64,000 nt of DNA from Pedobacter mucosus (GTDB taxonomy: Bacteria; Bacteroidota; Bacteroidia; Sphingobacteriales; Sphingobacteriaceae), in NCBI RefSeq assembly GCF_022200785.1, contig NZ_CP087585.1, forward strand, positions 2,418,001 through 2,482,000. The letters are read 5' to 3'. The notes under the pieces were generated by a model. That model was not told the DNA's origin, made no database searches, and saw only the letters and a list, made by a program, of their open reading frames with translations. Within the stretch, counting starts at the first letter, position 1, and every line of letters begins with the position of its first letter. Shown here piece after piece: positions 17,272-25,988 of this stretch. Both the position numbers and the translations under genes were made by a program.

Positions 17272-20200
17272 TTAAAGCGTTACGTTGATACCAAAAACTA
17301 CTGTTCTTGCGTTTGGATAAGCCGAATAATCAAAACCGGGGGAAAGCACCGAGTTACGTGTTGAAACTTCTGGATCAAAACCAGTGTAATTCGTCCAGGT
17401 AAATAAATTCTGCGCTGCCATGGTTAATCCTATATTTTTCACCTTATACTTTGATAAGAATTTTGAAGGAATTCTATAGCCCAGACTTAAAGTTTTCAAT
17501 CTGATATAGGATCCATCTTCAATAACTTTTGTAGAATATCTTCCTGTCGGGCCATAACCATTGGTTCTATATTGCTCGTTATTTTGATTTTCTGGCGTCC
17601 ATCTATTGGTATAAGTAGCAAATTGGTTTAACAGGTTAAGACTAGTTCCTTCGAACATTAATCGGTTTGCATTGATTAAATCATTGCCATAACTCCATTG
17701 GAAAAACACATTTAAATCAAAACCTTTGTATCTGAAAATGTTAGAAAGCCCTCCTGTATGGATTGGCGTACCTCTCCCGATAATGGTTTTATCTTTATCA
17801 TCTACTGTTCCATCGCCATTTAAATCACTGTATTTAATATCTCCAGGTTTAATAGTTGCCCTAGTATTTCCGTTTGTCGGCACGGCCGATTTAAGTAAAT
17901 AAACACCGGGTGAGGTTTCATCAAAATCTGCATATTGATAATTGCCTTCCCATATATATCCTAAAAACTGACCCGCAGGTTGACCCACTTCGGTTATGTA
18001 AAGCGGCGAATTGGTGTAAGCCTGATTCCATTGGATGGTTTCCAATCGATTTGTTTCGCCACTTAAAGCCAATACTTTGTTTTGATTAAACGCAATATTG
18101 AAGTTTGTTTCCCAAGAAAAATTTTCCTTTTTAATGTTGATGGTATTGATGGTAAGCTCCAAACCTTGATTACGAATGGCACCAATATTTTTGTAAGCAG
18201 TTGAAAATCCGGTGAATTTCGGCATCGCTGCATTTAGCAATAAATCTCGGGTATCTTTTCTGTAAACGTCAACAATCACTTCTACCCTTCGCTTAAATAA
18301 AGAAAGGTCTAAACCTAAATCCAGCTGTTTTGAAGTTTCCCAGGTAAGAGATTCATTACCTAATCTAGAAACCAATGTTCCTAGTGTTGGTGTCGCATTA
18401 TTCCAGGAATATGAAGCATCTATCGCCTGAGTTAATTGATCCTGATATGGATAATCATCTACCCTATTGTTTCCAACCAAACCATAACTTACCCGTAATT
18501 TAGCATCGCTGATCACTTTTAAATTTTTCATAAAAGGTTCGCTGCTAACTTTCCAGGCCAAGGCACCAGAAGGGAAATATCCCCATTTGTTATTTGCAGA
18601 AAACTTAGAAGAACCGTCGGCCCGAGCTGACAAGGTTAATAGATACTTGGATTTGTAATCGTAATTAACACGACCCAAATATGATAGCAAAGTATTTTCT
18701 GCAGCAGAATTAACCAATGCAAAGGGCGTTCCTGAAGCCAAACCATTAATACCTAACAATTCATTTCCTACATTAATAGAAGTAAATCCGCCAGTTTTCA
18801 TGTTTGTTTTCTGAGCAGAAAAACCCACTAATGCATCGAAATTGTGATCTGCGTTAATCTTTTTTCTATAGGTTAATATGTTTTCGTTCGACCAGATATA
18901 CCTGTCGGTAGATTGCTTTCCGCCCCACTGCCCTTTCGTATTACCAGGATTTGCTGGATTACCTTGTGCCGTAAAAGAGTTATAAAAAAACTCCCTGTTC
19001 GCATCATTTACATTAACTGTACCTGTTGTTTTAAAAGTTAATCCTTTAACAATATCATAAGTTAAATAAGCATTGGCAAACAAGGTATTATTCCAGGTTC
19101 TGTTGTATTCATTGTTGGTGGATACAATTGGATTGACACGGTAATCGTTATTGCCATTGATGTCACTGTCGATAAGACTTCCTAATAAATCGCCTTCAGA
19201 AAAATCAACTCTTCCAGTAACCGGTCTGTAACCTAATGTATTATACAACAAATAACTGGTCACCGAGGCTTGATCCCGATTTGTAATTGATGCATCAGTT
19301 CCATAATAACTGTTTGAGCTATAGTTAAGGCTCACACCAGTTTTAAATTTTTTACTTAAGGTCTGATCCAGCGAAAGCCGTCCTTGATATCGTTTGCTTC
19401 CCGTATTAATAATTACTGCATCATTATCAAAAATGGATGCCGAAACAGAATATCTGGTTTGTGCGGTACCACCCCTAATCGCTACGTTGTGAATGCCAAC
19501 TTTACCCGTTCTAAATAGTTGATCCTGCCAATCTACACCTTCAATATCGCGATAGCTTTCCAATGTGCGACCGTTCGTTAAATAATTTGGTCCAAAACCT
19601 CGCTCTATCTCGTACTTTACAAATTCGTATGAATCCATCATTTCCATACGCTGCCACAACTGCTGATAACCTTGCGAACCATTATAGGTAATAACTGGAG
19701 CCTCTACTTTACCTTTCTTTGTTTCCACAATGATTACGCCGTTTGCTCCACGGGCGCCATAAATCGCAATTGCAGACGCATCCTTCAATACATTAATGGA
19801 TTCTATATCATTTATGTTAAGCGATCCAGCATCAAAATATTCATTTGGAAAACCATCTACCACATACAATGGTGACGTACTTTGCGTTAATGAACCTGCA
19901 CCTCTGATTACAATATTTATTCCCTCTTTGCCCGGCTGCCCCTGACTTGTTGATACTTGAACCCCTGCTATACGACCAGCAAGTGCTTGATCTAATGACA
20001 TTACTGGTGCTTTTTCGATTGTTTTTGCTACATCCAGCACCCCAACTGACCCAGTTAAATCGCTCTTTTTCACGGATCCGTAACCCACGACCACAATATC
20101 ATTCAATAGTTTGCTATCGTTTTTAAGGGTTGCGTTTATTAATGTTCTTTTGCTTACAGCAATTTCCATTGATTGATAACCAACATAGCTAAAAACCAAA

Positions 20201-20433
20201 ATATCGGCATCATTGCATTTAATGCTGTAACCGTCAATACTTGTAGTAGCTACAAGGTTTCCACCTTTCACCTTTACACTTACGCCCACAAGTATTTCGT
20301 TGGTTTGTCCATCATACACCTTTCCAGTTACAGTTTTAACCTGCCCATGCGCCCTAGGTATAGATATAAATACCGTACATAATAAAAAGATAAACGGCGT
20401 TAGCCATTTAAAAAGCGGTATACCTTTATTCAT
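17272..20433 (-). CDS. SusC/RagA-family TonB-dependent outer-membrane transporter
   Basis: A 1053-aa protein: a signal peptide ending near HGQ, a carboxypeptidase-D-like domain (about 32-120, VTGKVYDGQTNEILVGVSVKVKG), then a TonB box region (DIVVVGYGSVKKSDLTGSV), the plug (to about residue 240) and a 22-strand barrel ending in VFGINVTL. The SusC signature ASAIAIYGARGANGVIIVETKKG is present. It imports GlcNAc-containing oligosaccharides with SusD, driven by TonB. It is the first gene of a ten-gene minus-strand cluster, and two palindromes that match the neighbouring LacI-type regulator lie in its upstream region. Confidence 0.93.
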   Translation of the reverse strand: MNKGIPLFKWLTPFIFLLCTVFISIPRAHGQVKTVTGKVYDGQTNEILVGVSVKVKGGNLVATTSIDGYSIKCNDADILVFSYVGYQSMEIAVSKRTLINATLKNDSKLLNDIVVVGYGSVKKSDLTGSVGVLDVAKTIEKAPVMSLDQALAGRIAGVQVSTSQGQPGKEGINIVIRGAGSLTQSTSPLYVVDGFPNEYFDAGSLNINDIESINVLKDASAIAIYGARGANGVIIVETKKGKVEAPVITYNGSQGYQQLWQRMEMMDSYEFVKYEIERGFGPNYLTNGRTLESYRDIEGVDWQDQLFRTGKVGIHNVAIRGGTAQTRYSVSASIFDNDAVIINTGSKRYQGRLSLDQTLSKKFKTGVSLNYSSNSYYGTDASITNRDQASVTSYLLYNTLGYRPVTGRVDFSEGDLLGSLIDSDINGNNDYRVNPIVSTNNEYNRTWNNTLFANAYLTYDIVKGLTFKTTGTVNVNDANREFFYNSFTAQGNPANPGNTKGQWGGKQSTDRYIWSNENILTYRKKINADHNFDALVGFSAQKTNMKTGGFTSINVGNELLGINGLASGTPFALVNSAAENTLLSYLGRVNYDYKSKYLLTLSARADGSSKFSANNKWGYFPSGALAWKVSSEPFMKNLKVISDAKLRVSYGLVGNNRVDDYPYQDQLTQAIDASYSWNNATPTLGTLVSRLGNESLTWETSKQLDLGLDLSLFKRRVEVIVDVYRKDTRDLLLNAAMPKFTGFSTAYKNIGAIRNQGLELTINTINIKKENFSWETNFNIAFNQNKVLALSGETNRLETIQWNQAYTNSPLYITEVGQPAGQFLGYIWEGNYQYADFDETSPGVYLLKSAVPTNGNTRATIKPGDIKYSDLNGDGTVDDKDKTIIGRGTPIHTGGLSNIFRYKGFDLNVFFQWSYGNDLINANRLMFEGTSLNLLNQFATYTNRWTPENQNNEQYRTNGYGPTGRYSTKVIEDGSYIRLKTLSLGYRIPSKFLSKYKVKNIGLTMAAQNLFTWTNYTGFDPEVSTRNSVLSPGFDYSAYPNARTVVFGINVTL

Positions 20434-20566
20434 ATTCTACTATTTACTTAATTAAAAAATTAATCTTTTTATACTTTAAATCAATTATCACATCAGCGAT
20501 TTCAACAAGTGGTTACTTTCACGGATGTTAAAACTTCGTAATTAATCAGAAGTCAACAATAATACG

Positions 20567-20582
20567 TTTACGTACACGTAAA
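20567..20582. promoter_or_regulatory. LacI-type operator candidate 1
   Basis: TTTACGT-AC-ACGTAAA has two perfect 7-bp arms. The core ACGTACACGT (20570-20579) recurs exactly at 20725-20734 and nearly so at 21846-21855. It lies 134 bp before the susC ATG, just upstream of a possible -7 element, a place where a repressor would block initiation. Confidence 0.65.
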
Positions 20583-20723
20583 ATAATTTAAAAAAAATAG
20601 CTGGTTGGGCTAGATAATTATAACGCTTATTGGGCGACTTATAACTGGGATTAAAAATTGGTATAAGGTTCATAAAGTTTGGTTGTTTAAGTTATTGAAA
20701 GCTAATGTAATGATTTAATTGTT

Positions 20724-20735
20724 AACGTACACGTT
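20724..20735. promoter_or_regulatory. LacI-type operator candidate 2
   Basis: AACGT-AC-ACGTT holds the same 10-bp core ACGTACACGT as operator 1, 155 bp away. The distance allows a repressor loop between the two, or separate control. It lies just past the end of the regulator gene. Confidence 0.6.
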
Positions 20736-20763
20736 TTTTATTATAAAACTTTTATATTATAGA

Positions 20764-21828
20764 TTAATTTTTATAAAAACTATAATTTTCTTTGGTGATT
20801 ATGTCAATTGGCATATAATAAGCACTGTCTAACAATTGAGAGTGAACTAAATAATTATATAAAGTCATAATCCCTCTGTAACCTTGCTCTTTTGGCTTCT
20901 GACTAATTAAAAACTCGATTGTTTTAGCATCTAAATAACTAATGTTTTCTTGCAAAAAATCATATCCAACTAACTTTATCCCTTTAATCTTCTTCTCTTC
21001 GATATATTTGGCAATAAAGGAAACCCTGGAATTTGTAACGAAGATTACTTTAATTTCGTTATTCGCTAAAACCTCCCCTACTTCTGCCTTTACATTCTCG
21101 TAATCAGTATTTCTGATATCGAGTTTAAGTATTTCGTTTTCTTTTTGATTTTCGGTAAAGTAAGCACGAAACCCTTCTTCTTTTCTAAGTAAGTGATGCA
21201 AACTATCCAATTCCCTTGCAATATTTACGATTAGGACCTTTTCATTTTTAACCAATAAATAATTAACCAAATGGGCACCCAGTTTCCCACTTGCATATAA
21301 TTCCGGGCCAATGTAACAAAGGCTTTTATACCCAGGAAGATCTGAGTTAATAAATACATATGGAATATTAAGGTGAATACATTGATCTGCAATATTCTTT
21401 GATTCTTCTATAAACAATGGAGCAATCAGTACGCCATCCACCTTATTTTTTAACATAAGGGTGGCTTGCGCTAAAAATGTTTGCTTGTCATCCTGATCAA
21501 ATAGATATTTATCGATTACAATTCCATACGCTTTAATTTCGGCCTCCGCATCATCAATACCATTTAAAGGAGCACTCCAATAATCGGTTTCAGGTGATAC
21601 GGCAGGAATAAGAACAGCAATGTGTAATATTTTTTTTGAAGCTAAACGCCTCGCAAATATATTCGGTTGGTAGTTTAGCTCTTCAATTATTGCCAGAATC
21701 TTACTTTTAGTTTTTGCAGAAACGCCTTTCCGATTATGAATAACCCGATCAACAGTTCCAATAGAAACTTTGGCTCTTCGGGCTATTTCTTTTACACCAA
21801 CTAATTCTTGTGCGGTTTGAGTTTCCAT
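20764..21828 (-). CDS. LacI-family transcription regulator of the GlcNAc locus
   Basis: A 354-aa regulator with an N-terminal helix-turn-helix (VGVKEIARRAKVSIGTVDRVIHNRKGVSAKTKSKILAIIEELNYQPN, residues about 11-56) and a periplasmic-binding-protein-like sensor domain (about 65-330). It lies upstream of the ten-gene GlcNAc locus on the same strand with a 330-bp regulated gap between them. The three palindromes around it match each other and fit the paired half-site layout of LacI proteins. One lies upstream of its own ATG, so self-regulation is likely. The effector is probably an amino sugar or its phosphate; this is inference from context. Confidence 0.88.
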   Translation of the reverse strand: METQTAQELVGVKEIARRAKVSIGTVDRVIHNRKGVSAKTKSKILAIIEELNYQPNIFARRLASKKILHIAVLIPAVSPETDYWSAPLNGIDDAEAEIKAYGIVIDKYLFDQDDKQTFLAQATLMLKNKVDGVLIAPLFIEESKNIADQCIHLNIPYVFINSDLPGYKSLCYIGPELYASGKLGAHLVNYLLVKNEKVLIVNIARELDSLHHLLRKEEGFRAYFTENQKENEILKLDIRNTDYENVKAEVGEVLANNEIKVIFVTNSRVSFIAKYIEEKKIKGIKLVGYDFLQENISYLDAKTIEFLISQKPKEQGYRGIMTLYNYLVHSQLLDSAYYMPIDIITKENYSFYKN

Positions 21829-22262
21829 ATCTGGCTATTGCGTTAACGTATACGTAATCGAAGATATAAAACATTTGAGATTAAAACATTCACAAAATTT
21901 AAATAGCAAGTTTGAATAAACGTTAAAATATGAGTACTGCTATGAAAGCAATAAAAAATATCAACTATCAATTTTCAACAGAAAAGAATAAATTTTATAG
22001 AAGGAATTGACTTCTGGAGGCATATATCTTCATCAAAAAACAATAATGCACTATTAGGGTAAAGCGGGCATCGTTTTGAAAAATATTTGAGTGGCCCAGT
22101 ATAAGAGCCATCTGTATTGCTTAGAAATTTAATTCTTGCAAAAATTTACTGGTCTGTATGTAACTTATAATTAGTTGTATACAAAAATTAACTACCTATT
22201 ATCAATAACATTTGTTGGTTTCAGAATGCCTTTTTCGTATAATTGATTCAAGATTATACCCT
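21829..22262. other. Divergent intergenic region, LacI-type regulator / MscS channel
   Basis: 434 bp between divergent genes. The part next to the regulator holds operator 3. A near -7 match (AACATTTG around 22207-22214) precedes the channel gene by about 50 bp. I saw nothing else that could be supported. Confidence 0.4.
21843..21857. promoter_or_regulatory. LacI-type operator candidate 3
   Basis: TTAACGTATACGTAA contains the perfect palindrome ACGTATACGT (21846-21855), differing from operators 1 and 2 only in the central base pair. It starts 15 bp upstream of the regulator's ATG (21828), in a position suited to autoregulation. Confidence 0.6.
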
Positions 22263-24734
22263 ATGAATCTGCAACCCTTTTTCAAGTTTTTTCTAATTAT
22301 AATTTTAAGTACGCTCTCAATAGATGTTGCTGCACAAATTAAAAGTGACAACAGTTCATCTATCAAAAAGGATAGCGTTACCATCGGATTTGTAGATAAA
22401 ATGCAAGATCTGGCCAAAAAATCTGCTACAAAGAGTAAGGCAGAATTTGAATCTGATAAAGCGTTAACCGTACAAGTAAGAATTTTTGAAGAGGTACGAC
22501 TTACGATGCAGAATGCAAAAAGTTATTTAAAATCTGGCCTTGATACGCTTACAATCAAGCAAACTCTTCAAGAAATTATCAAAAATTACAAGATAGCTTC
22601 AGATGGCGTCTTCACGAACAAAGGAACGGCTCAAACCTACCGAAACCTTACCGCTACCAAAAAAATTATAAATGAATTAATTAGCGAGGCCGAAGAGCGA
22701 AAAGTTAGATTAGATGCAAGGCAAAAAACGCTTAGCGGATATCGGTTTCGACTTGATTCTTTATTGACGACCAAAGAGCTTTTTAGCTTTCCAAAAGATT
22801 CTTTGGAGCTTATGGATTATCTGCATAGTTTGGTAACGGTAGCAAAAGAAATTGACCCTGTTGATTCGGCTTTAAAATTAGCCAGTCGCAATGTTCAAAT
22901 TTTGCTGAATTCATATAATCTAGAAATCAATACGCTTAAATTAAGTGTAGATGAGATCGAACATGATGAGAAAAAAATGGCTATGGCTACCTTAGCTCGT
23001 GAATTTCCAAACATTACGGAAACTCCTGACGCTTACAGGCCGTTTACCGAAATACTAAATTTCTCTAAAATAAAAGCACTGCTTACACTTCAGTTTTATT
23101 TGCGCAACAATATTTGGAAACTACTAATCCTCTGCGGCTTATTTATTTTATCCTTCGTATATCTTCGTTCTTTGAAGATGATTTATATCGCAAAAAGGTT
23201 ATTGATTAAAGATTTTGAAGGACAGCTAGTTATCCGCTATCCCCTATTATCTGCGCTTTTATTGGTAATCAGCATATTTCAATTCATTTTTATTTCACCT
23301 CCGTTTATACTTAACGTTATTTTTTGGTTGATTTCCTGCCTCTGTTTAACGATAATTTTTAGGGGCTATATCACGCGTTATTGGATGATTATCTGGCTTT
23401 TAATGGTAGGTTTTTTCTTTTTAGCAGCCGCCGATAATATGATACTTCAAGCTTCCAGAATTGAGCGCTGGTTTATGTTTGTTGTCGCAATAGTTGGTGT
23501 AATTGCTGGTATAATCAACCTTTTGCAAAAACGCCATCATGAATTAAGAGAAAAATGGATTGCATATTCTATCGCTTTTATGGTGTTTCTGGAATTGTGC
23601 TCAATCGGATTAAATATTTTTGGTAGGTATAATGTTTCGAAAACCCTTGTTATAGGAGGATTTTTGAATGTTGTAGTTGCTATTCTTTTTCTTTGGGTGG
23701 TCCGTTTTATCAATGAAGGTTTGGTTTTGGCTTTTAATGTTTATACCGTTCAAGATAAAAAACTTTTCTACCTTAACTTTGGACGAGTAGGCGCACGAGC
23801 TCCATTTCTGCTTTATCTGCTCTTAATTTTAGGATGGGTAATCCTAATGGGGCATAATTTTCCATTATTTGAATACCTTTCTCAGCCATTACTTAATTTT
23901 TTAAGTAGAGATAGAACCATTGGAGATTATACTTTTAGTATCAATTCGCTCTTTCTCTTCTTCGCCATTATGTCCATTTCAGTTATCATCTCTAAAATTG
24001 TTTCATTTTTTACTTCTGATGAACACCTGGCGGTAAGTCAGGCAAAAGGTGCTAACAAACAGAGACTTGGCAGCTGGGTTTTACTGGTACGCATATTTAT
24101 ACTTTCTATAGGACTTTTTTTAGCGATTGCTGCAGCAGGTATTCCGATGGATAGAATTACCATAATTATTGGTGCACTTGGTGTAGGTATTGGTTTTGGG
24201 ATGCAAACTTTGGTTAATAATTTAGTGAGCGGTTTAATTATTGCCTTCGAAAAACCTGTTAATGTTGGTGATATTGTTGATGTTGACGGGCAAGGTGGTA
24301 CAATGAAATCTATTGGATTTCGGAGCAGCATTATTACCACTTGGGATGGAGCTGATCTTGTAATGCCAAATGGCGATTTACTAAATTCTCATTTAATGAA
24401 CTGGACTTTAGCCGGAAACCGCAAAAGAGTTACCATCGTAATTGGAGTTGCTTATGATACAGAATTAGAGAAATGCAGACAAATACTAAAAGAAATACTT
24501 TCATCAGATGAAAAAATAGACAAATATCCGCAACCAGTAGTTCAGTTTGAGCAATTTGGAGCAAGTACAATTGACTTAAAAATATTTTTCTGGACAAAAC
24601 ATATGTCTGAAAATAATTCCACAAAAAGCGATTTGCTAATAAAAATCACAAGTGCTTTTAAAACGAATAATATTAAAATTCCTTTTCCACAACAAGATAT
24701 CTACCTACATAAAAATGAAAATGATCCTATCTAA
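22263..24734 (+). CDS. Large MscS-family mechanosensitive channel
   Basis: An inner-membrane protein of about 823 aa from the ATG at 22263, chosen because it begins a clean signal peptide (FFKFFLIIILSTLSIDVAAQ); an upstream in-frame ATG at 22212 adds 17 non-hydrophobic residues. After a periplasmic helical region (about 25-280), about 10 membrane segments follow. The conserved MscS pore and beta domain lie near the C-terminus: GVGIGFGMQTLVNNLVSGLIIAFEKPVNVGDIV, then GFRSSIITTWDGADLVMPN. The layout resembles MscK/YbdG-type large channels. It should open on hypo-osmotic shock. It is a lone gene between two unrelated minus-strand genes. Confidence 0.85.
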   Translation: MNLQPFFKFFLIIILSTLSIDVAAQIKSDNSSSIKKDSVTIGFVDKMQDLAKKSATKSKAEFESDKALTVQVRIFEEVRLTMQNAKSYLKSGLDTLTIKQTLQEIIKNYKIASDGVFTNKGTAQTYRNLTATKKIINELISEAEERKVRLDARQKTLSGYRFRLDSLLTTKELFSFPKDSLELMDYLHSLVTVAKEIDPVDSALKLASRNVQILLNSYNLEINTLKLSVDEIEHDEKKMAMATLAREFPNITETPDAYRPFTEILNFSKIKALLTLQFYLRNNIWKLLILCGLFILSFVYLRSLKMIYIAKRLLIKDFEGQLVIRYPLLSALLLVISIFQFIFISPPFILNVIFWLISCLCLTIIFRGYITRYWMIIWLLMVGFFFLAAADNMILQASRIERWFMFVVAIVGVIAGIINLLQKRHHELREKWIAYSIAFMVFLELCSIGLNIFGRYNVSKTLVIGGFLNVVVAILFLWVVRFINEGLVLAFNVYTVQDKKLFYLNFGRVGARAPFLLYLLLILGWVILMGHNFPLFEYLSQPLLNFLSRDRTIGDYTFSINSLFLFFAIMSISVIISKIVSFFTSDEHLAVSQAKGANKQRLGSWVLLVRIFILSIGLFLAIAAAGIPMDRITIIIGALGVGIGFGMQTLVNNLVSGLIIAFEKPVNVGDIVDVDGQGGTMKSIGFRSSIITTWDGADLVMPNGDLLNSHLMNWTLAGNRKRVTIVIGVAYDTELEKCRQILKEILSSDEKIDKYPQPVVQFEQFGASTIDLKIFFWTKHMSENNSTKSDLLIKITSAFKTNNIKIPFPQQDIYLHKNENDPI

Positions 24735-24792
24735 TTAAGTTAATTATTTGAATACAGGTTGTAATACCCTATTTCAACTGCTTTAGATAAAT

Positions 24793-25752
24793 CTATTTAT
24801 TTTTAAGATTTAGTTCCATTTGAATATTGCAACGTTTATAAGGTGTTGGGTTTCCTATAATTTTCTGAAAACCCATTTTATGATAAAGACTAATAGCAGG
24901 TTTTAAAATGGTATTACTTTCTAAATAGATTTTAGAAGCCCCTAGTTCCTTAACAGTTTTAATAATTTCCTGACCCAACAACCAGCCTATATTTTTACCT
25001 TGTGCTTTTGGAGAAACGGCCATCTTAGCCATTTCATAATCGTATTTTTTGCCGTCCATTTTAATAAGTGCACAAACACCCAAAGGTTCGTCATTGTACA
25101 AAGCGACAAATATTTTTCCGCCTTTACTCAAAATATATTCCTCAGGATTATCCAATGCCTTATAATCAGCTTCCTCCATTTCAAAATAGTTTGAAATCCA
25201 TTCCTCATTAAGTAATTTAAAAGCGGATTGATATTTTGGTTGATAAGCTATAATCCGGACATCCTTACTTTCCCGAAGCTTTTTCTGCTCCATCACCCTT
25301 TTTAATAAAGACTTTTGTTCCAATAAAAACTCCCATTCTGCCAATGCCTCCCATAAATTATGCGTTGCTTCGTTAATAATACCATTGATCGCCTTATCAA
25401 TATCACTGTACTGAAGCTTTATTTTATCAGAAAGCTTTGTTCCCTTATCAGTTAATGCAACAACATTTTTTCGCTTGTCTTTTGAATTTAGGTTATCAAT
25501 TACCAATCCTGCTATCGTCATTTCCTTTATTATTTTAGTAACTGAAGGTTGAGAATGCCCTATACTATTTGCAATTTCTGTAATGGTTTTTTCGCCTTCT
25601 TCAGCGAGAATAAAAAATACCGGAAACCACTTTGTAGAAAATTCAACGTTGTAAAGCTCATATATCTTAACAGCTTCATCCGTTATACTTGTTGCCATAA
25701 ACCTTAGTCTACTCCCCAATGCCATTTTACCAGTCTTTTCAAAAATACTCAT
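24793..25752 (-). CDS. MarR-type regulator fused to a GNAT acetyltransferase
   Basis: A 319-aa fusion. Residues about 35-140 form a MarR winged helix (ITEIANSIGHSQPSVTKIIKEMTIAGLVIDNLNSKDKRKNVVALTDKG) and residues about 165-315 an acetyltransferase with the acetyl-CoA loop KAQGKNIGWLLGQEII and the end LYHKMGFQKI. Such two-domain proteins are common in Bacteroidota; their acceptor substrates are mostly unknown. A TATATTTG element lies at 25784-25791, and a 10-bp palindrome (ATTATATAAT, 25766-25775) falls between it and the start, a plausible self-operator. It stands alone. Confidence 0.8.
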   Translation of the reverse strand: MSIFEKTGKMALGSRLRFMATSITDEAVKIYELYNVEFSTKWFPVFFILAEEGEKTITEIANSIGHSQPSVTKIIKEMTIAGLVIDNLNSKDKRKNVVALTDKGTKLSDKIKLQYSDIDKAINGIINEATHNLWEALAEWEFLLEQKSLLKRVMEQKKLRESKDVRIIAYQPKYQSAFKLLNEEWISNYFEMEEADYKALDNPEEYILSKGGKIFVALYNDEPLGVCALIKMDGKKYDYEMAKMAVSPKAQGKNIGWLLGQEIIKTVKELGASKIYLESNTILKPAISLYHKMGFQKIIGNPTPYKRCNIQMELNLKNK

Positions 25753-25765
25753 AATAACATACTTA

Positions 25766-25775
25766 ATTATATAAT
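25766..25775. promoter_or_regulatory. Possible MarR self-operator
   Basis: ATTATATAAT is a perfect 10-bp palindrome between the candidate -7 element and the ATG of the MarR-GNAT gene. Such A+T-only palindromes arise easily by chance here, so the support is mainly position. Confidence 0.25.
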
Positions 25776-25783
25776 CAGTTATG

Positions 25784-25791
25784 CAAATATA
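25784..25791 (-). promoter_or_regulatory. Candidate -7 element of the MarR-GNAT gene
   Basis: On the minus strand this reads TATATTTG, a full TAnnTTTG match. The leader to the ATG at 25752 would be about 25 nt. Confidence 0.4.
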
Positions 25792-25988
25792 TAAATTTTA
25801 TTTTCCTGATCTTATTTTAGATAAAAAAATAAGATTAGTATTCAACAATCTATTTTTTCGCTATCGAACTCGCTAGAAACTGTATATTATTTTGATAAAA
25901 TATTAAGCTGATCTTAATTTTTCAAAAAATAGAAACTTATTAGCTTTATTGTAGTTTAATCTATATATTTTTTTATCATAAGGGAGGC

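Larger units (their letters stand above)
20434..20763. promoter_or_regulatory. Control region of the GlcNAc utilization locus
   Basis: This 330-bp gap lies between the regulator gene's end and the susC start and holds two operator-like palindromes (see their entries). A near match to the Bacteroidota -7 element (TATTATTG on the minus strand, 20556-20563, one mismatch) sits just downstream of the nearer palindrome. No riboswitch or small ORF was seen. Confidence 0.45.
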
